From Pedobacter punctiformis (GTDB lineage: Bacteria > Bacteroidota > Bacteroidia > Sphingobacteriales > Sphingobacteriaceae), in contig NZ_JAPWGM010000001.1 of NCBI RefSeq assembly GCF_027213715.1, positions 558,001 to 622,000 on the forward strand: DNA of 64,000 nt, given 5' to 3'. Shown piece by piece: positions 1 to 10,300 of the stretch; positions within the stretch are counted from its first letter, which is position 1; every line of letters begins with the position of its first letter. The position numbers and the translations under genes were made by a program. Below the pieces are notes generated by a model. It was not told where the DNA came from, made no database searches, and saw only the letters and a list, made by a program, of their open reading frames with translations.

Positions 1-60
1 GTTAAAGAGAGTAGATTTACCTGTATTGGGATTTCCAACTAACGCAACTTTAATATCCAA
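1..60 (-). CDS. feoB: FeoB N-terminus, ferrous iron transport GTPase (partial at window edge)
   Basis: Only the first 20 codons are present; the gene runs off the left edge. The peptide contains the G1/P-loop GNPNTGKST expected at the very N-terminus of FeoB, the inner-membrane Fe(II) transporter with a G-protein domain. The start must be the TTG at 60-58, because an in-frame TAA lies three codons upstream (69-67) and no other start codon falls between. It follows feoA by 10 bp, so the two are probably co-transcribed. FeoA and FeoB are separate polypeptides here, whereas some Bacteroidota carry a fused protein. Confidence 0.85.
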   Translation of the reverse strand, partial: MDIKVALVGNPNTGKSTLFN

Positions 61-70
61 ACCAGCTTAT

Positions 71-286
71 TTATTGAATGATAATAACTTCGGCCTCACT
101 TTTACGTAAGCAAAGTTGATAGCCCGCCACACGAATGGCCATCGGATCGCCAAGTGGAGCAAAACGCTCTACTTCTACAACTTCGCCCGGCAAGCAGCCC
201 ATTTCCATCAGTTTAACCGACATTTCCAAATCTGTAAATGCCACTATTGTTCCTGTTTGCCCAACCTTTAAATGCGAAAGTTTCAT
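71..286 (-). CDS. feoA: FeoA family ferrous iron transport accessory protein
   Basis: This 71-residue protein has the SH3-like FeoA fold: an N-terminal segment on flow control (GQTGTIVAF), the MGCLPGE turn, and the C-terminal strand ending in a run of isoleucines. FeoA is a small cytoplasmic partner thought to modulate FeoB in Fe(II) uptake. The length is typical for stand-alone FeoA. It lies 10 bp upstream of feoB in the same direction. The 173-bp region upstream (287-459) should hold its promoter; no clear Fur box was recognised there. Confidence 0.9.
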   Translation of the reverse strand: MKLSHLKVGQTGTIVAFTDLEMSVKLMEMGCLPGEVVEVERFAPLGDPMAIRVAGYQLCLRKSEAEVIIIQ

Positions 287-411
287 GTGCTAAATTTGTC
301 GCAAGTTAACCTTTCTTTAGATTTATTCCAAATAAGATAAATCATCCTAAACTAAAGTTTTACCAGCCGAGTCATGAATCGGTAGAAGTGTATGCAAAAA
401 GTTATGTATGC

Positions 412-442
412 AAAAGAGGCTCATTAAAAACGAGCCTCTTTT
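412..442 (-). terminator. Intrinsic terminator after the outer-membrane barrel gene
   Basis: A perfect 11-bp inverted repeat (412-422 with 432-442, AAAAGAGGCTC/GAGCCTCTTTT) with a 9-nt loop lies 18 bp past the stop of the minus-strand barrel gene. The minus-strand copy ends in a T-run, as expected of a Rho-independent terminator. It separates that gene from feoAB. Confidence 0.8.
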
Positions 443-459
443 ATTATTTGAAATACAAA

Positions 460-3267
460 TTACATTCTCATGCGCATGCCACCACCGTTGCCCCCACCAC
501 GTTGTCCGGGCATTTGCATATCAGAGCCCATGTTTCTGCCCCCAATACGGGTTAATGAATAGGTGAACGATAACATGTAGTAACGTTTTAATACATTATA
601 ATTTAAATCCGTTATAGAAGTACCTGAAGTTGTTCTTGAAATTCCTGAGTTTTGATTTAAAGCATCGTTTACAGAGAATTTAAATGTTCCGCGGTTTTTA
701 AAGAACTGACGGCTGATATACGGGTTCAGGATTGTGTATTCCCGATTGTATAAATCGCCTCCACCAAAATTTCTAAAGTAATCTATATCCAGTGCAAGTC
801 GGATATTGGCCGGAAGCACATAACTGATATCAAAACTTGGGTTAATGGTATAATATTGTGTATTAGCCGATTGTTGAGCGGAGAAAGTTGAATGGGTATA
901 ACTTCCGGTAATACCGCCTGTTAAATCAAACTTATCTACGTTTGTTACCAATTTATAACCGTTAGATATGGTATAACTGTTGGTTATATTTTTGGTTGGA
1001 ATACTAGAACCCACCGGTGTAATGAAGTTTACATTTCTGCTGTAAGATCCATTTCCTGAAATGTTAAGGGTTAATTTACGCTCGGCCATTAAAGGTAAAG
1101 ACCAGGTTGCATTTGCGTTACCTGAATAAACGCCATCAACATTTATATAACCTACCTCCTGTTTACCACCTGCAAGTGGTCTAACACTATTACCAATACT
1201 GTTAAAGGTTTGGGTTAAATTTATACCCGCAAAGAAAAACCGACCGGTTTCAATATTAAAATTGTTAAAATTGATTCTCAATTGGTTATTAAAAGATGGT
1301 TTTAAATTAGGGTTACCAACATAAGAAGTATTCGAATTGGTATTATCCGGTATAGGTTGAATCTGATCGATAGAAGGCTGATTAGTAGAACCGCGATAAT
1401 TAATAAATAAACGTTTACGGTTACTGAAATTATACCTGAACTGTGCCGAAGGCGTAATGTTTATAAAATTTTGTGTACGTCTGAGCCCCGTGGTCAGGTT
1501 TGTATTTACCCTATTGGTTTGTTGCGCTGCAACGCCAATATTCCAGTTGTATTTTTTCTCGGTTGTAGTAAAACTTAACCCTGCTGCATTGGTTAAAGTA
1601 CGGTTGTTATAAATATTTGAATAGTAATCATCCAATAAATCATATTGCAGTGTAAGCGGATTATAATTATACACGTCGCGTTGCGAATCGTTGTTAGAAT
1701 AACCGTTTTGATAATTAAACTCCAGGCTTAAAGTTTTATTCAATGGTTCCGTATAAACAAGTCTGGTTGTATTATTGATAGAATGACTATTGGTATTATT
1801 TAACTGATTGGTTAATGGATATGTTGTAATCCCTGCCAACATAATTGTATCCTGCCTGAAGTTCAGGTTAGTACCATCATTATCGTTAATATTAGTGTTA
1901 ACATTTAAGGATAAAGTACGCCCTCTGCGTTTAAAACTTTTTCTAACCAATAAATTATTGCTAATTGCGGGTGTAGAGGCACTGGTTGTATTTCGTTGAA
2001 AACCGTTCCTGGATGAAGTTACATCATCACTGTTGTAAGTAACAAGGCTGTTCCCGTCTGTTTCGGTAAAGGCTACGTTGGGTTGAATTTTAATAGATAA
2101 AGAAGGATCAATTTTAGTATCTATCATAAAATTGAAGCGGTGATTGGTCCGGTCAGTGTTACTGTTAGAGTTTTGAAAAATATTTGAAGTTGTGGTTCCC
2201 AATAAATTTTGGGTAGTTGAATTCTGGATACTTTCTGAGCTTGCTTTATTAAAGAAATAACTGGCCTGAACCTGGGTTCCGTCTCCATAGACATTGGCAA
2301 AGTTTAAACCAGCTGCATTCGTATTGGTAATACCGCCGCTTCCACCAGATCCGCCGCCACCATTACCACCACGGCCGCCACCACCTCCACCAAAGCCGTT
2401 ACCCACGCCACCGCCTTGACCAAAGTTTTGTTTATTAACGTTATTAAATTGTCCGATAAAACTAATCTGCTGATCATTATCAAACTTATTAACGTTTAAA
2501 CTGGCATCATAACGGTCATCAGATCCATAACCAACTGTACTGTTTCCAAAGTAACCGTGTTTCATTCCATTTTTCGTGGTAATGTTCAGAATTTTATTTC
2601 TCGTTCCATCATCAATACCAGTAAACTGCGCCTGTTCTGAAAGTTCGTCAATTACCTGGATTTTATCAACCATATCTGCAGGCAGGTTTTTAGTCGCCAA
2701 TAGCGGATCGTTTCCAAAAAACTCTTTGCCATCTACTTTTACTTTCGTAATGGTTTCGCCCTGTGCTTTCACACTACCGTCTTTAGCTACTTCCACGCCC
2801 GGCACTTTCTTTAAAAGGTCTTCCACCACTGCGTTTTCTCTAACCTTTATAGATTTAGCGTCAAATTCAAGCGTGTCTTTTTTTACAACGATTGGAATTG
2901 TCGCCGTTACGTTAACGGTTTTTAAATCTACCCCGTCATCGGCCATCTGTATTTCGCCAACATTTACGGCTGCTTTTGCCACTTCAACATCTTTTGTGGT
3001 GGTTTTTAAACCTAAAAAAGCTGCAAAAATGCGGTATTTACCAGCCGCAATATTTTTGAATGAAAAAGTTCCATCCGGATTAGTTTGTCCTGAAGCAACT
3101 ACACTCGAATCCTTTAGGCTTTTAATGGCCACAGTTGCAAAATCTATAGGTTGTTTATCTTTGGCATTTACCAGTTTACCACTTATAGCGCCTGTATTTT
3201 GAGCGTGCGCAACGTATCCACAGCATATAAGAACAAGTAATATTGCTCCTTGAAAGTTCTTTTTCAT
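460..3267 (-). CDS. Outer-membrane beta-barrel protein, TonB-receptor-like, with CarboxypepD_reg-like domain
   Basis: This 935-residue protein begins with a Sec signal peptide (about residues 1-23, ending AHAQ). A carboxypeptidase-regulatory-like beta-sandwich follows (about 27-108), then a plug-like segment (about 115-235) with the typical KVDGKEFFGNDP stretch, then a long asparagine/serine/threonine-rich barrel. This order matches the OMP_b-brl_3 family of Bacteroidota, which are TonB-receptor relatives. A glycine-rich insert (about 283-312) sits just after the plug, and the C-terminus ends in a Gly/Met/Arg-rich tail, MRMRM. No SusD-like partner is adjacent, so a classical SusCD glycan importer is unlikely. 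The substrate is unknown; the nearby feoAB is in the same orientation but separated by a terminator. Confidence 0.8.
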   Translation of the reverse strand: MKKNFQGAILLVLICCGYVAHAQNTGAISGKLVNAKDKQPIDFATVAIKSLKDSSVVASGQTNPDGTFSFKNIAAGKYRIFAAFLGLKTTTKDVEVAKAAVNVGEIQMADDGVDLKTVNVTATIPIVVKKDTLEFDAKSIKVRENAVVEDLLKKVPGVEVAKDGSVKAQGETITKVKVDGKEFFGNDPLLATKNLPADMVDKIQVIDELSEQAQFTGIDDGTRNKILNITTKNGMKHGYFGNSTVGYGSDDRYDASLNVNKFDNDQQISFIGQFNNVNKQNFGQGGGVGNGFGGGGGGRGGNGGGGSGGSGGITNTNAAGLNFANVYGDGTQVQASYFFNKASSESIQNSTTQNLLGTTTSNIFQNSNSNTDRTNHRFNFMIDTKIDPSLSIKIQPNVAFTETDGNSLVTYNSDDVTSSRNGFQRNTTSASTPAISNNLLVRKSFKRRGRTLSLNVNTNINDNDGTNLNFRQDTIMLAGITTYPLTNQLNNTNSHSINNTTRLVYTEPLNKTLSLEFNYQNGYSNNDSQRDVYNYNPLTLQYDLLDDYYSNIYNNRTLTNAAGLSFTTTEKKYNWNIGVAAQQTNRVNTNLTTGLRRTQNFINITPSAQFRYNFSNRKRLFINYRGSTNQPSIDQIQPIPDNTNSNTSYVGNPNLKPSFNNQLRINFNNFNIETGRFFFAGINLTQTFNSIGNSVRPLAGGKQEVGYINVDGVYSGNANATWSLPLMAERKLTLNISGNGSYSRNVNFITPVGSSIPTKNITNSYTISNGYKLVTNVDKFDLTGGITGSYTHSTFSAQQSANTQYYTINPSFDISYVLPANIRLALDIDYFRNFGGGDLYNREYTILNPYISRQFFKNRGTFKFSVNDALNQNSGISRTTSGTSITDLNYNVLKRYYMLSFTYSLTRIGGRNMGSDMQMPGQRGGGNGGGMRMRM

Positions 3268-3417
3268 TAAAAAAATTTAGATATACTAATTACAAAACTA
3301 TGCTATCAGACTAGTGTAATGCTGAAAGGTTTGTTAAGAATTGTTAAAAGTCAGGTAACATTTTAAATACAGCCGGATGGGGATGGGCTATATTTTGACC
3401 AGGGGATATAAAAATTG

Positions 3418-3543
3418 TTATTTGCGTTGTGCAGGATAGCTTTGATAATATACTTTAGGGCAGTTGCATCCTTTTTTAAAAATACCGCATCCACTTAGGC
3501 TTATAACCACAATCAGGCACATTAAACTAACTATCTTTTTCAT
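3418..3543 (-). CDS. Small putative lipoprotein, 41 residues
   Basis: Read on the minus strand from the ATG at 3543-3541, this frame gives 41 residues. It starts MKKI, has a hydrophobic stretch (about 5-17) and then a lipobox LSGC with the acylated cysteine at residue 19. A short cysteine-containing tail (GCNCPKVYYQ) follows. The architecture is a signal peptide II plus about 22 mature residues. The gene overlaps the 3' end of the VanZ-like gene by 17 bp in another frame, which suggests translational coupling. It is the last gene of the ruvA-sprA-gcvH-vanZ run. The function is unknown. A real gene is supported by the textbook lipobox and correct placement, but the length makes chance possible. 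Confidence 0.65.
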   Translation of the reverse strand: MKKIVSLMCLIVVISLSGCGIFKKGCNCPKVYYQSYPAQRK

Positions 3544-3925
3544 TGAAATTTAATTTATGTAACAAAACATAACTAAAAACAGCCATACAGGCACCAAGCA
3601 TATCACAGGTAAAATCCCACCATTCGGCAGACCGGTAGGTAAAAACCTTCCATTGTAATAATTCTATCCCACCACCTATTATGGCATTAATCAGTAATAT
3701 TTTGAAGATCGTTAAAGTTCTGAAACCGAAGCTATGCTGATATTTTATTTTTCCGTAGAACAAAAGTACAGAAAGGATAAAGAAAAAACCCAGATGGGCC
3801 ATCTTATCAAATCCCTCAAAGAAAAAACCACCGCTTTCCGTTTCAGGCATTCTCATATTACAAAGCACTAAAATGACCACAGTCCAAAAGATGGCCCATT
3901 TTTGTCGTTTTAGTGCTTTGTACAT
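3527..3925 (-). CDS. VanZ-like family membrane protein
   Basis: The 132-residue protein has about four hydrophobic segments (roughly 10-27, 44-60, 72-90, 105-124). It carries the family's charged motif FDKMAHLGFFF and the GGGIELLQ segment. VanZ-like proteins are small integral membrane proteins of uncertain role, named after the teicoplanin-resistance gene, and the name should not be read as evidence of resistance. The gene starts 6 bp after gcvH and overlaps the downstream small lipoprotein gene, so it is part of one transcription unit. Confidence 0.8.
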   Translation of the reverse strand: MYKALKRQKWAIFWTVVILVLCNMRMPETESGGFFFEGFDKMAHLGFFFILSVLLFYGKIKYQHSFGFRTLTIFKILLINAIIGGGIELLQWKVFTYRSAEWWDFTCDMLGACMAVFSYVLLHKLNFNEKDS

Positions 3926-3931
3926 GTATTT

Positions 3932-4312
3932 CTATGCGCCTACTAAAGCCTGATAAGCTTCTGCGGTTAATAAACCTTCTACTTCTGCTAAATCACTTAA
4001 AGATACTTTCACCATCCAGCCTTTGCCATATGGATCAGCATTTACCAATTCCGGATTATCGTTTAATTCCGAATTGATTTCTAATACAGTTCCGGTAACA
4101 GGCATAAATAAATCAGATACCGTTTTTACAGCTTCAACTGTTCCAAAAACTTCTTCTTTAGCTACTTCTTCACCAATTGAGTTAATATCAATGTAAACGA
4201 TATCGCCTAATTCACGTTGTGCAAAATCGGTAATTCCGATAAATGCTTCGTTACCTTCAACTTTAACCCACTCGTGGTCTTTAGTGTATTTTAATTCTGA
4301 TGGAAAATTCAT
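3932..4312 (-). CDS. gcvH: Glycine cleavage system H protein
   Basis: GcvH carries the aminomethyl group on a lipoyl arm between the P, T and L proteins of the glycine cleavage system in the cytoplasm. The 126-residue product, starting [15 protein letters not shown], has the lipoylation motif [14 protein letters not shown] ([10 protein letters not shown] here) with the acceptor lysine at residue 63. I chose the ATG at 4312 because it gives the standard family N-terminus and length. A TTG eight codons upstream is the only alternative. The gcvP and gcvT genes are not in this window. The gene sits between sprA and vanZ. Confidence 0.95.
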   Translation of the reverse strand: MNFPSELKYTKDHEWVKVEGNEAFIGITDFAQRELGDIVYIDINSIGEEVAKEEVFGTVEAVKTVSDLFMPVTGTVLEINSELNDNPELVNADPYGKGWMVKVSLSDLAEVEGLLTAEAYQALVGA

Positions 4313-4372
4313 TTGTTCTTTATTAATTTGTGCCAAAGTTAAATAATATTTTGAATACGATTTAAGATTCTT

Positions 4373-7300
4373 CTAATTAAACGTAAACCTTAAACTAAAT
4401 CCAAAATTACTGAACGATGTATTAAATGTTTGCGAGGTATATGGTTTTGTAATGTTCGAATCGTAAAATAATTTAATGTTAAATTTCTGATTCAGTACAT
4501 AATCCACGCTTGGCCTTAAAGTAATGTTTTTAGCACCCGATGATATCTCCGAGGTACTAACATCGGCACGATAAATAACCGTTTTATTATCACGGATAGC
4601 CACATCTAATTTAAAGTCCATATTGTTATCCATTTTTACGCTTTTAAACCATCCAAATGGAAAACGGAATTTATTGGTGCGGTAGCCTAAACCAAACACC
4701 ATGTTATTTTCTGATAACTGCGCCAGCTGGCTATTTGCTAAACTTAAACCTAACAATCTTGACCTGTTCAGTTCAAAGCTTGCTGTAATGTTATTTTTAA
4801 ACCTGGTATCAATCCCAATTAATGGAGAAAAGTATTCTGATATGGTTACCTGCGCAAACTGATATTCTGGCAAAAAGTTTTGATTTGCGTCCCTGATGTT
4901 AGAAAATCCATTGTTTTCGTCGTAACGAAGCAGAGAATTAAAGCCATTAATGTTGTAAGTAGAGCGGTAACCGTGTCTGATATCTACTGATGATAATCTA
5001 TCTGCAATAAAAGGGATACGGGTTAAACCACTATAAGTTAAATTCCAGTTTGGTAGCGGAATGCTTGGGAAGGAGTTTAACTTTGATGAACCGGCATCTT
5101 TACCTGTATACGCGGCCATAAATGCAGAAACTAAAACGTCCTGACTTTCTTTACCATAACCGTCTGCATAACCTCCAACAGAATTGCCGGATGAATTAGG
5201 ATTTCTGGCACCAAGTCTTCTCGATATAATCAACCTGTTGGCCATAAACTGGTTAAACAAAGTGGAGATTACACTTGAATTATTCTCTTTGAAAGCTGTT
5301 CCAAGGGCGATGTAAGAAATACTATAATCACCTGAAGTAATCGCACTGAGGTTTCCAAAAGTTGAGGCACTTGAAATGTACCGGAAGTTTGAAGAATAAT
5401 TTTTAGACTGTACTTTATTGGCTCTTAAAGTGATTCTTAAATCGCGGATAGGCTCAAGCTGTCCCGTGATGTTTAAATCCTCACGCATGGTATTAATGTA
5501 CAAATTGGTTTGCAATGTATCCGCGGTAATCCAGCCACTGTTCACGGCCATTTCTCTAATGTCTCTTTGACTACCGAACACAAAACCAAGGCCTGGTGCG
5601 CCGAAATTATCCAAACCAAAGAATCTGGTTTTAGGTAAATAACCCGGCAGGTAAATTCCTTTAGTTTGAGTATAAGCCGCGTTAATGTTTTTTAAACTCG
5701 TTAATAATCCAATAAAGAAATTCTTGGCTTTTCCTCCAGCCTGATCATTGCCTGCTTTTCTGATAAACCCAAATTTATTGTATAGGGTTGTTAAATTTAA
5801 AGTTGGGTTAATTTGAAGGTTTCTACTGTTTTGAATGGTGTTACCTAAATTAATATTAGGGTCGAGCATGGTAGAAAGCGGTTCAGTTTGCCAGTTAAAG
5901 TTTGTTCCGTATCTGGTTTTAACGCTAATCCAGTTTAAGCCTGGTATTTTATCAATCGGTAAATTATAAGTCACATTCAGGTTGTGATTGTAATCTGTTG
6001 TACGACCTAAACGAATTAAATTTTGCCAAACCGTATCTCGTTTTGAACCCTGAATTCTTCCATCTGGTTCGTCAATAATCGAATAATTGGTGGCATTAAA
6101 ATCTAACTGTAAAGAACGTGTTAAATTCCAGGCTACACCATAAATCCGGCTCATTCTAAAATTTTTGTTATATGTGGTTCCGTATCCATTTTGGAATTGC
6201 GGAATCACATTATTCGGATCGTTGTTTCTTAATGTATTTTCAGAATATAAACGGTCTACATCCACTCTAAAATTAATGGCACTTGGAAACAAGCTGATAT
6301 TAAAATCTTTTAACAGCGCCAGCATGTTCGATTTAATAATTTTTTCAAAAGGTGCTATCGATTTTGACTCTTTTGAATAGTTGTATTGTAACGATGCCCG
6401 GTATGTATTTTGTAAACTGCTCTGGTTTATAAAATCGCGGTGGTTATATTGAGTGTAAGCATAACTTGCCGCAAAGTTTTCTATATCCCATAAATGTACG
6501 GGTTTTGTATTATTGGTTCTCTCTTTACGAACGTTCGTAAAATTAATACTTCTTCTAACTGTATAATCCTGAGCAAAGTTTAAAATTGAATCTTTTTGTG
6601 CTTTTGTAGATTGATCCAGCGCATTTTTCAATTCAATATCTGGTGTACGCGGATTGTATTGTGGTGTAGAAATCTGTTTCGAATAACTTACAAACATTGG
6701 AATTTTAACCCCTGATTTCTGAGGCAGGAATTTACCAAGTTCTACAGCAGATGAAACATCAAGCAATACATTATCTGCACGGTTTCTATCGCCAACCTTA
6801 GAATCAATTGTACCAAAACCAATTGTCGATTTACTTGCAGAAATATTTACATCAGCAAAATCAGCCAGTTTCAGATTTAATCTTCCGGTAGCGGCCCAGC
6901 CACCTCTTTCGTCAAATTCGGTCAAACGCAATTCGTTAAACCAAACTGTTACACTTTTATCCTGTCCGTCAGATTCAGGATCTGTCAAATCCCGTAATCT
7001 ATTTTTAACGCCGAGCATGTAAACCCTTACCTTACTCATATCCGGTTGCCCTTTCACAACAATCGTCCGTACTCCATCCGAGTATGAAAAAGGAATATTA
7101 ACCGGCCATGGTTGACCGTTGGAAAGTTTAGCTACATTACGGGCAAGTTTTGCATTTTGGAAGAGTTTTAAGTCAAGGTCCATCCGGTTATCTTCAGGCC
7201 AAATTGCATCCGGATCGCTGGTGCCAGGCTGTGTTATTTTCAGTGGCAAAACATACTCGTAATAGTTGTCCTGGTTGTCTGTTCCAATTCTTAAAAATGC

Positions 7301-10300
7301 AGCAACATCGTTATTATTGATCACCAGATTATTCACTGCCTCAGCGTGAATAAACATTTCTAAATGTTTGTAGGAACGGAAGTCACTGTAAGCTGTTTTA
7401 AATGCCGCCCTTCCATATCCATCTCTTAAATTTTTAACGGTTACCGATAAAGATTGCTCGTTTAAACGGGTATCTCCACGATAATTGCTATAATCTCTTT
7501 CTCTAAGAATTCCGGGAGGCGTAACATAAGGAATCGGACTTCTTTTTCCGTTTTCTTCAATATTTACAGTAGCCACCTCAATGGTCGAATTATCAGGGGT
7601 TAATACCGGTAAAGCAGGGTCAACAATAACCTGATCGGCTGTGTTTTTCACATTGTATTCTCTCCACTCCCCACGGATTAATTGCAGTTTCGCAAAACGC
7701 ATAATTGCGGTATCTGCAAAATTGGTCATAAACATCCTGAAGAAACGGATTGATTTAAAATCCTGAATGTTTCCTACCTTTTGCTGGTAAGAACCGATTG
7801 GAACCCTGAACTGATACCAGGAAACCGCTTGTGTATTTCCATTAGCCAATCTAACCTGCGAAGTAACCTTATCGGTAATAAAATTCTGCCCAACAACTAA
7901 ATCAGCCGGGCGCATAGATACTTTGTATTGAAAGTATTCGTCGCTTTGCGTCATGTTGTTATCACGGTTAATATCTTCCCCATCAGGCAAAGATGTTGAA
8001 GCTGAATTTTCAATACCTAATTCATCCTGCGATTGTTGTGAAGTTTTAGAGTTGCCCTCTGTTCCGTTATATTTTTCGTAGCGTTTTAATATGCCTGCGT
8101 TAATCTGATCTAATGCCGGGCCTCTGAAGTAAGAGTAGTTATCAGATGATGGATCGGCATCCAAAACAGTTGCTGCGGCAGCATTTAACTGGCCTTTAAT
8201 CTGATTAATTTCAGCGGCAAATTTAGTTCTTTCATTTGCATCCGATAAACCATCCAAACCTACATCCTGTGCTTTACGGGTTTCCGAATTGTTATCGAAA
8301 GCCTGTACTACCGGTTGTAATTTTGGTACACGTCCCCATTTCGTTTCATCATATTGCCCCGGATCGCTACTGCCTGGCAAGCCGTTTTCTAAAGATTTAC
8401 GTCCGTCTTTTAAAATGTCTTCAGATATATTTCCAAGGTTAAAGTAAACATCACCACCCGGAGAGTTTGGCTTGTAAATGAAAGGATCCATTACCCAAAA
8501 CTCAATAAAACCAATATTTAGCGCTTCAAAGTCATTGGTTTCTATTTTACGCTGAAAACCGCCCCAGTTATTTTGAGGTTGTAAAAGAGAACCATCTGGT
8601 TTAAAACCAAAAGGACGGTAATTGTAAGGCCCACGAACCGTTGGGTAATAAGCCACATCAAGCGTAGTAATATTTAAAGCCTGACCAGTTGCTGTTTCTT
8701 TAAACGGAAAAACCTCCTGCTCCACGACTTCTCTAACGTAATGGTTAGATAGTTCGTTTTTATTGTTCCGGATATTGTCCGGAGTAGTTGATGCGGAAGA
8801 ATTATAAAAAGTAGGATCGATATTATAAAAAGCAATTCTTGCACGGTTGTAACCATAAGCCAGATCGTTAACCAGGGTAGATTCACCGAAGAGCTGCGGC
8901 GTACCCGAAAGTTGCCATGCAATTGCACTTTTAAGATCGATTACAGATCTGGAAGCTTCGAAGTCATCCAGATAACTCACCCCATTTTTACTGCCTGCAA
9001 AATTTAAAGCTTTCGGGTGTCCCGGAAGCAATTGTGCAAACTCTCCATAAAATGAAACACTGGAAGGTGCTTTTGTTGAAATTAAAGGAATTTTATCAAC
9101 CAGTTTGGTTAAAAATCTGGATGGCGAACTGTAGTTAATGTCTGCTCCCCAAATGGTATTGGAAGTTGGTTCTTCGCCTAAATTTACTTTTTGGGTAAGT
9201 GGCTTCTCCGTTAAGTTCATAATGGTACCACCCAAATTCAATTTACTATTTACCCGGTAATCCAGCCGTGTTCCAAATAACGAACGTTGCTGTAAACCAA
9301 AAAGCTCATTATTTTCTGTTGTAATATTAATAGGCTGACCAGAACTTAAAAGTGCCTGGTTAATAATACTTACTCGTCCGCCCTGATAATCTACTGTAAA
9401 ATCTACCCCTTCAACTAAAGGAATTGTTCCTGCAGAAACCTTAACTGACCCTGCTGGTACATTTATAGAGTTTAAACTAAATTCAGAAGAAAATTCTGAC
9501 TGATAATTTCCTTTAAGGACATATCTGTTCTGGTTCTGGAATAATTGTTTGGCAATGGTTTGCGTTGAATCGTACAGCGCCGTAAAGCTATATTTATCAA
9601 TTAAAGCCTGTTCACTTGGTAAAAATTTTGCCGCTAAATCCTTTCCAAAAGGTTCGATAACCGGAAAAATAATTCTTCCTCTTGTCGGGTCAATTGTAAC
9701 ATAACCTGTATTGGTATTATTAATTAATGTAGAAACGCCGTTTGGAGAATATCCTGAACTCGCATTACTATTAATATTGGGATTGTTAGAATTAGGAGAA
9801 GAGAAAAAAGAACCAAATGCATTGCCAGCCGTTACAAAATCGAAAACACCATCGGGTTTGCGTTCATTTTGCTGGTTTAAACGATCAAGCTCCGTAATGC
9901 CAATCCATTGTTTATTTGCCAGATTTTGGCCCTCCGTCATAATCGGCGTTTCAACACCGGTTTGGTTATCTATTCTGTAAATATCTAACCTGAAGTTTTG
10001 ATTGCTGATTTGGTAACCACCAATAGAATAGATGTTTTTCATCATCAAATCCCATGTTGGTAAATTCACTTTAGTTGTTTCGTTTTTCAACATCTTTGCA
10101 AACAAAACCTTTGGGTTATTTGCATCGAAAGTAACATCTGTAGAAAACTCCCCTACCTGATATTCAACACCATTGTAAGTATAACGGTAAGCTACTGCCA
10201 AAACCTCATCCGAATTTAAAGGATTATTTAAAGAGATGTAACCCAGTTGAGGCTGGAAAGTATATTCCCGCTCCGTTAATTTTCTGGCATAAGTAAGTTT

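Noticed and set aside
2576..3202. 208-codon plus-strand open frame opposite the outer-membrane barrel gene
   Set aside because: It is the antisense shadow of the regular codon pattern of the minus-strand gene; its product has no signal, domain or neighbour support.
3932..4372. A glycine riboswitch in front of gcvH
   Set aside because: gcvH lies 60 bp after sprA within a run, and no tandem aptamer-like structure is visible there.
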